From an uncultured Phenylobacterium sp. (GTDB lineage: Bacteria; Pseudomonadota; Alphaproteobacteria; Caulobacterales; Caulobacteraceae), in NCBI GenBank assembly GCA_945952355.1, contig CAMFIW010000037.1:1-11523 (forward strand): 11,523 nt of DNA, written 5' to 3'. The position numbers and the translations under genes were made by a program. How positions within the stretch are numbered: position 1 is the first letter of the stretch; every line of letters starts with the position of its first letter. Under the pieces are notes generated by a model that did no database searches, was not told the DNA's origin, and was given only the letters and a program-made list of their open reading frames with translations. Below are positions 7,807-11,523 of this stretch, in pieces.

Positions 7807-8685
7807 TTGGACGCCTTTCCCGCCTATTTCCCACTGGCCGGCCAAACCGTCGTGATCTCCGGCTCGGGCGAGGCCGCCGAGGCCAAGCTGCGATTGTTCG
7901 AGGGGTCTCCGGCCCGCATCGTTCGCTTGGAGGGCGACGGCGCCCTGCGGCCCGACGCCTATGCCGGGGCGCGGCTCGCCTTCGTCGCCGACGCCGACCG
8001 CGCCTTCGCCGAGGCCGCCTGCGCTGCGGCGCGGGTCGCCGGCGTGCTGGTCAATGTCGCCGACCGCCCGGACCTCTGCGACTTCACCACCCCCGCTGTG
8101 ATCGATCGGGGCGAGGTCGTGGCGGCGATCGGCACAGGCGGCGCCTCGCCCATGTTGGCGACCCTGTTGCGCAACGACATCGAGCAACGGGTGCCCGAGG
8201 GCGCGGGGCGCGTCGCCGCCCTGTTCCGCCGCTTCCAGGACGAGGTGCGCGCCCGTTTCCCCGACCTGCCGGCCCGCCGCGCCTTCCTGCCTCACGCGCT
8301 GGCCGGTCCCGCCGCCCGGGCGGCGCGGGAGGGGAACATGGACGAGGCCGAAAACCTGTTCCGCGACGCCGTGGCCCGCGGCCAGGCGGCGCTGGGCTGC
8401 GTCCAGTTCGTCGCCGGGGAGGGGCCTGCGGACCTGCTCAGCCTGCGGGCCTGCCGCGCGCTCGCGGCGGCCGATGTACTGATCGCCGACGAAGGCTGCG
8501 ACCCTGCTGTGCTCGGCATGGCGCGGCGCGACGCCGAACGGGTCTCCGACCGCGATCGCGTCGCCGAGCTTGCGCGCGGCGGCCTAAGGGTGGTGCGGGT
8601 GACGGTCCGACCTGCCGAGGCCGAGGCAGCGCGGCTGTCGACCGAGGGCGTCCGGGTGGAGGTTCTGGCGTCCGCACCGGGATAA
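7807..8685 (+). CDS. cysG: Precorrin-2 dehydrogenase/sirohydrochlorin ferrochelatase (CysG N-terminal type) with degenerate methyltransferase tail
   Basis: This 292-residue protein should oxidise precorrin-2 with NAD and insert iron to make siroheme, the cofactor of sulfite and nitrite reductases. The N-terminus MDAFPAYFPLAGQTVVISGSG aligns with the start of E. coli CysG (MDHLPIFCQL...), which supports the rare TTG start at 7807. GSGEAAEAK (19-27) is the nucleotide-binding loop. Asp86 (NVAD) sits at the catalytic aspartate and GTGGASP (109-115) matches the conserved serine loop. From about 198 on, VQFVAGEGPADLLSLRACRAL and GMARRDAERV resemble the first part of the uroporphyrinogen-III methyltransferase domain. 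The GGDPxxFGR region and the whole second half are absent. The length of 292, versus ~457 for full CysG, indicates a truncated or degenerate second domain. No good ribosome site is seen; coupling to the cytochrome gene 8 bases upstream is likely. Confidence 0.85.
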   Translation: MDAFPAYFPLAGQTVVISGSGEAAEAKLRLFEGSPARIVRLEGDGALRPDAYAGARLAFVADADRAFAEAACAAARVAGVLVNVADRPDLCDFTTPAVIDRGEVVAAIGTGGASPMLATLLRNDIEQRVPEGAGRVAALFRRFQDEVRARFPDLPARRAFLPHALAGPAARAAREGNMDEAENLFRDAVARGQAALGCVQFVAGEGPADLLSLRACRALAAADVLIADEGCDPAVLGMARRDAERVSDRDRVAELARGGLRVVRVTVRPAEAEAARLSTEGVRVEVLASAPG

Positions 8686-8729
8686 TTATATCCGGGTAAT
8701 ATTGACTCGCCTTTTCATCCGGGTAAATG
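8677..8729 (+). promoter_or_regulatory. Promoter with repeated ATCCGGGTAA operator-like elements
   Basis: TTGACT (8702-8707) followed after about 13 bases by GGTAAATG (8722-8729) resembles the Caulobacter housekeeping consensus (TTGACgs, N10-14, GCTANAWC). The 10-base word ATCCGGGTAA occurs exactly at 8690-8699 and 8717-8726, one copy touching the -35 box and the other covering the -10 region. A diverged partner, CCGGGATA (8677-8684), makes an imperfect inverted repeat with TATCCGGG (8689-8696) across the cysG stop codon. This layout is typical of a repressor site, but I cannot name the regulator. Confidence 0.5.
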
Positions 8730-8730
8730 A

Positions 8731-8748
8731 GCGGCTCGAAGGAGCCGC
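8731..8748 (+). promoter_or_regulatory. Hairpin covering the ribosome site of the phosphotransferase gene
   Basis: GCGGCTC (8731-8737) and GAGCCGC (8742-8748) form a perfect 7-base stem around the loop GAAG. The Shine-Dalgarno sequence AAGGAG (8739-8744) lies in the loop and the right arm, two bases before the end of the stem and six before the ATG at 8751. In a transcript reading through from cysG the hairpin would hide the ribosome site. If transcription starts near 8735 from the local promoter the stem would be cut off at its 5' side. Confidence 0.45.
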
Positions 8749-8750
8749 CC

Positions 8751-9749
8751 ATGTCGATCGTCCAAACCCCCGCCGTGCGAACCGCGCTGATGAAGAGCTT
8801 CGGCACGGCCGAGCCCGACGCCTGCGTCCCGCTCGACGGCGGCCTGTCGGGCGCCGGGGTCTACCGGATCCGCGTCGGCGGAATTCCCTATCTGCTGAAG
8901 GTCGAGACCCAGCGCGACCAGATGAACGATCCGGCCCGCTGGTATCCGGCCATGCGCGCCGCGGCGGACGCCGCTCTGGCGCCGCGGGTGGTCTATGCGT
9001 GCGAAGAGGATGGCGTGGCGATCGTGGACTTCCTGCCGACCCAGTCCCTGCAGCAAGACTATGCCGGGACGCGCGAGGACATGCTGGTCGAACTCGCCCA
9101 GGCCGTGCGCCTGCTGCACGAGACCCCAGCCTTCCCGCCGCTGGTCGACTATCTGGACGGTGTGACCGAGATGTTCGACCGGTTCGCCGGCCTGGGCTTC
9201 GCGCCCGCGTCGGCGCTTTCGGCCCATCGCCAGGCCTTCGACGAGGTGGCGAGGGTCTATCGCCGGCTGCCGCCGGAGCTGGTCTCCAGCCACAACGACC
9301 TCAATCCGCGCAACGTGCTCTATGACGGGCGCCGCCTGTGGCTGGTGGACTGGCAGGCCGCATTCCTCGCCGACCGCTATTTCGACCTCGCAGCCGTCGC
9401 GAACTTCTTTGCTCGCGAGGAGGCCGAGGCGGAGCTGTTGGCGCGCACCTATTTCCGCGAGGCGCCCGGCGCGGCGCGGGCGGCGCGACTCTACATGGCG
9501 CGGCAGATCAACCACGTCTTCTACGGCCTGGTGTTCCTCAACCTCAGTGCGGCGATGCGGCCGGAGGCCCGGCTGGAAGGCCTGGAGGGGCCGGGTCTTC
9601 GAGAACTTCACCGCAGGCTGGGTGAGGGCGAGCCGGTGCTGGAGAGCTGGGAAGGCCGCCTCGCCTATGGCGTGGCCCGCCTGAACGCCGCCCTAGACGG
9701 CGTCCGCGACCGCGTCTTCCCCGCCGCCCTCGCGGCGCTGGACCTCTAA
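8751..9749 (+). CDS. Phosphotransferase of the aminoglycoside/choline kinase-like family
   Basis: This 332-residue cytoplasmic kinase-fold protein should use ATP to phosphorylate a small hydroxyl-bearing molecule. Kinase-like elements in order are GGLSGAGVYRI (30-40, nucleotide loop), Lys50 in YLLK, the catalytic loop SHNDLNPRNVL (180-190, with Asp183 and Asn188) and LVDWQAAF (198-205), in which Asp200 matches the metal-binding aspartate. YFDLAAVANFF (210-220) is a typical following segment. The overall pattern is nearest to choline/ethanolamine kinases and LicA-like proteins, but the substrate cannot be assigned. The start at 8751 is preferred to the in-frame ATG at 8727 because GAAGGAG lies directly before it. 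The gene has its own likely repressed promoter and its stop overlaps that of the convergent transporter. Confidence 0.85.
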   Translation: MSIVQTPAVRTALMKSFGTAEPDACVPLDGGLSGAGVYRIRVGGIPYLLKVETQRDQMNDPARWYPAMRAAADAALAPRVVYACEEDGVAIVDFLPTQSLQQDYAGTREDMLVELAQAVRLLHETPAFPPLVDYLDGVTEMFDRFAGLGFAPASALSAHRQAFDEVARVYRRLPPELVSSHNDLNPRNVLYDGRRLWLVDWQAAFLADRYFDLAAVANFFAREEAEAELLARTYFREAPGAARAARLYMARQINHVFYGLVFLNLSAAMRPEARLEGLEGPGLRELHRRLGEGEPVLESWEGRLAYGVARLNAALDGVRDRVFPAALAALDL

Positions 9750-11422
9750 CGGTCCAGCGAGCGGCCCTTGGTCTCGGGCAGGAACAACAAGCAGGTCACT
9801 ACCGAGAGCGCCGTGAAGGCGAACGGATACCAGAGGCCGGAATAGATGTTGCCCACCGCCGCCACGATGGCGAAGGCGGTGAACGGCACGAACCCGCCGA
9901 TCCAGCCCGTGCCGATGTGGTAGGGCAGGGACATGGCGGTGTAGCGGATGCGCGTCGGGAACAGCTCCACCAGGCACGCGGCGATCGGGCCGAACAGGGC
10001 CGTGGCGGCGATCACGAAGACGAACAGGACGCCCAGCAAGCCCGGAATGTTCATGCGGGCGGGGTCGGCCTTGGCGGGATAGCCGGCGGCGGCCAGCGCC
10101 TTCTTGATGTCGCTCTCGACCTTGGTCTTCACCGCCTTGGCCTCAGCCTTCGGGAGACCCTTGGCGGAGGCGGTCTCGACGACCGTTGCGCCGATGCGGA
10201 CCTCGGCCTTGGAGCCCGGCGCGCCAGCCTGGTTGTCATAGGAGACGCCCGCATTGGCGAGCACGCTCTTGGCGATGTCGCAGGAGCTGACGAAGCTCGC
10301 CTTGCCGACCGGGTCGAACTGCAGCGAGCACTCGGCCTTGTCGGCCACCACCACGACGGGGGTGCGGGCCTGGGCCTCGGCCAGAGCCGGATTGGCGGTC
10401 TGGGTCAGCAGGTGAAAGCCGGGGAAGTAGGCGACCAGCATCAGGGTCATACCGAACAGCATGACCGGCTTCCGCCCGAGGCGGTCCGACAGCCAGCCGA
10501 ACACGACGTAAAAGATGGCGCTGACGGCGGTGGCGACCATCATCAGCCAGTTGATCGTCTCCGGCGCGACTTTCAGGAATTTGTCCAGGAAGGTCTGGAC
10601 GTAGAAGAAGGCCGTGTACCAGACCGCGCCCTGGGCCGACATGATGGCGGCGAGCGCGATGAGGACCAGCTTGAGGTTCGGCCATTGTCCGAAGGCCTCG
10701 CTGTAGGGCGCCTTCGATTGGCTTCCCTCCTCCTTCATCTTGGCGAAGGCCGGGCTCTCCGACAGCTTCACGCGCATGAAGATGGAGACGGCGAGCAGTC
10801 CCGCGGAGAACAGGAAAGGGATGCGCCAGCCCCAGGCGTCGAAGGCCGCCGGGCCGAAGGCGGCGCCCACCACCAGGCGGGTCAGCAGGATCACCAGCAG
10901 GGCGGCGAAGAGGCCGAAGGCGGCGGAGGTCTGCACCCAGCTGGTCGAGCGGCCGCGCGCATCGTGCGGGGCGTGTTCGGCGACGTAGATCGCAGCGCCG
11001 CCATATTCGCCGCCGAGCGCGAAGCCCTGGATAATCCGCATCAGGACCAGCAGGGCCGGGGCGATGATCCCGGCCTGGGCGTAGGAGGGCAAAAGCCCGA
11101 TGGCGACGGTGGCGCCGCCCATCAGCACCACGGTGACCAGGAAGGCGCCCTTGCGGCCCGCGCGGTCGCCGATGCGGCCGAAGACCAGCGCTCCGATGGG
11201 ACGGAAGGCGAAGCCCGCGCCGAACAGGGCAAGGGCCGCGATGTAGCCGGCGGTGTCGTTGAGACCCGAGAAGAAGGTCTTGGAGATGATCGTCGTCAGG
11301 CTGCCGAAGACGAAGAAATCGTACCATTCGAAGGTGGTGCCGGCCGCCGAAGCGGCCACGACCGTGCGCAGCGACGCGCCCGGCTTCGAGGCCTCAGAAC
11401 CACTCGCGGCGACATCCGCCAT
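9746..11422 (-). CDS. MFS transporter, metabolite:H+ symporter (MHS) family, with large periplasmic insertion
   Basis: This 558-residue inner-membrane protein belongs to the proton-coupled MHS branch of the MFS (relatives of ProP, KgtP and ShiA). Evidence is FEWYDFFVFG (31-40) in helix 1, the cytoplasmic loop GRIGDRAGRKGA (82-93), GGEYGGAAIYVAEHAP (137-152), the second-half repeat GWLSDRLGRKP (309-319) and ELFPTRIRYTAMSLPYHIG (486-504). About 12 hydrophobic segments are visible. Between helices 9 and 10, roughly residues 342-456, is a polar insertion of ~115 residues with two cysteines (365, 381) and an Ala/Lys-rich predicted helix. This loop should face the periplasm. The ATG at 11422 follows GGGGAGGG. 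Substrate unknown; members move small carboxylates, osmolytes or amino acids. It lies tail to tail with the kinase gene. Confidence 0.9.
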   Translation of the reverse strand: MADVAASGSEASKPGASLRTVVAASAAGTTFEWYDFFVFGSLTTIISKTFFSGLNDTAGYIAALALFGAGFAFRPIGALVFGRIGDRAGRKGAFLVTVVLMGGATVAIGLLPSYAQAGIIAPALLVLMRIIQGFALGGEYGGAAIYVAEHAPHDARGRSTSWVQTSAAFGLFAALLVILLTRLVVGAAFGPAAFDAWGWRIPFLFSAGLLAVSIFMRVKLSESPAFAKMKEEGSQSKAPYSEAFGQWPNLKLVLIALAAIMSAQGAVWYTAFFYVQTFLDKFLKVAPETINWLMMVATAVSAIFYVVFGWLSDRLGRKPVMLFGMTLMLVAYFPGFHLLTQTANPALAEAQARTPVVVVADKAECSLQFDPVGKASFVSSCDIAKSVLANAGVSYDNQAGAPGSKAEVRIGATVVETASAKGLPKAEAKAVKTKVESDIKKALAAAGYPAKADPARMNIPGLLGVLFVFVIAATALFGPIAACLVELFPTRIRYTAMSLPYHIGTGWIGGFVPFTAFAIVAAVGNIYSGLWYPFAFTALSVVTCLLFLPETKGRSLDR

Positions 11423-11430
11423 GCATCCCT

Positions 11431-11457
11431 CCCCGGAACTTGCGGGGATGGTCTAGC
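11431..11457 (-). promoter_or_regulatory. Leader region of the transporter gene: possible -10 element and small hairpin
   Basis: On the minus strand GCTAGACC (11457-11450) matches seven of eight positions of the Caulobacter-type -10 consensus GCTANAWC, but no good -35 box precedes it. Between this site and the start codon, arms 11443-11447 and 11431-11435 can form a 5-base G/C stem with a 7-base loop; the stem overlaps the first bases of the ribosome site GGGGAGGG. Confidence 0.35.
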
Positions 11458-11496
11458 ATCGGCTTGCGATCGGGCGAAAGGGCGCTCCCCCGAGTT

Positions 11497-11515
11497 CCTC
11501 CCCCGTCGGGGGAGG
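11497..11515. repeat. G/C hairpin, probable dispersed intergenic repeat cut by the window edge
   Basis: CCTCCCCC (11497-11504) and GGGGGAGG (11508-11515) form a perfect 8-base stem with a 3-base loop, and another C-run precedes it at 11486-11491. Hairpins of this CTCCCCC...GGGGGAGGTG form are common between genes in Caulobacter, Phenylobacterium and sphingomonad genomes (recalled, not searched). It lies upstream of the transporter gene and continues beyond the window. Confidence 0.45.
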
Positions 11516-11523
11516 TGTCATCC

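Noticed and set aside
8727..8750. Alternative ATG start for the phosphotransferase eight codons upstream.
   Set aside because: The Shine-Dalgarno sequence lies between this ATG and the one at 8751, and the upstream ATG overlaps the putative -10/operator region.

Overview
This window is high-GC DNA (roughly 70 percent by eye) that looks like an alphaproteobacterial chromosome, most likely from the Caulobacteraceae (Caulobacter, Phenylobacterium or Brevundimonas type). The assignment is inferred from several things: isoquinoline-oxidoreductase-type molybdoenzyme genes next to a full molybdenum cofactor operon, promoter-like sites resembling the Caulobacter housekeeping consensus, and a short G/C hairpin repeat at the right edge of a kind common in these genomes. 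No mobile element, CRISPR array, rRNA or tRNA was found. Coding density is very high.

Positions 47-3981 (minus strand) form a compact molybdenum cofactor (Moco) operon transcribed moaA-moaD-moaE-moaB-moaC-moeA, with gaps of 3-13 bases or 4-base overlaps. It covers cyclic pyranopterin formation (MoaA, MoaC), sulfur insertion (MoaD, MoaE), adenylylation (MoaB) and molybdenum insertion (MoeA). The MoaD-activating enzyme MoeB and a MobA-type guanylyltransferase are not in the window. At the moaC/moeA junction a 17-base tandem duplication has created a six-codon mini-ORF between the two genes.

Positions 4014-7293 hold a MocA-type cytidylyltransferase gene (plus strand, divergent from moaA) that converges on the two-subunit molybdo-iron-sulfur hydroxylase iorB/iorA (minus strand). 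MocA would make the cytosine-dinucleotide form of the cofactor, which this oxidoreductase family uses, so cofactor synthesis, tailoring and a client enzyme lie side by side. The large subunit has a twin-arginine signal and a possible lipobox. Divergent from iorA is a small secreted class I cytochrome c (7448-7798), a plausible electron acceptor.

Positions 7807-9749 (plus strand) carry a precorrin-2 dehydrogenase/sirohydrochlorin ferrochelatase of the CysG N-terminal type, with what looks like a remnant of the methyltransferase domain at its C-terminus. Next is an aminoglycoside/choline-kinase-like phosphotransferase, preceded by a promoter embedded in repeated ATCCGGGTAA elements. The last gene (9746-11422, minus strand) is a metabolite:proton symporter of the MFS with an unusual periplasmic insertion of about 115 residues.

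The gene families are all known. The parts most worth a second look are the degenerate methyltransferase tail, the Tat/lipobox signal of the molybdoenzyme, the repeated operator-like elements, the moaC/moeA duplication and the transporter insertion.
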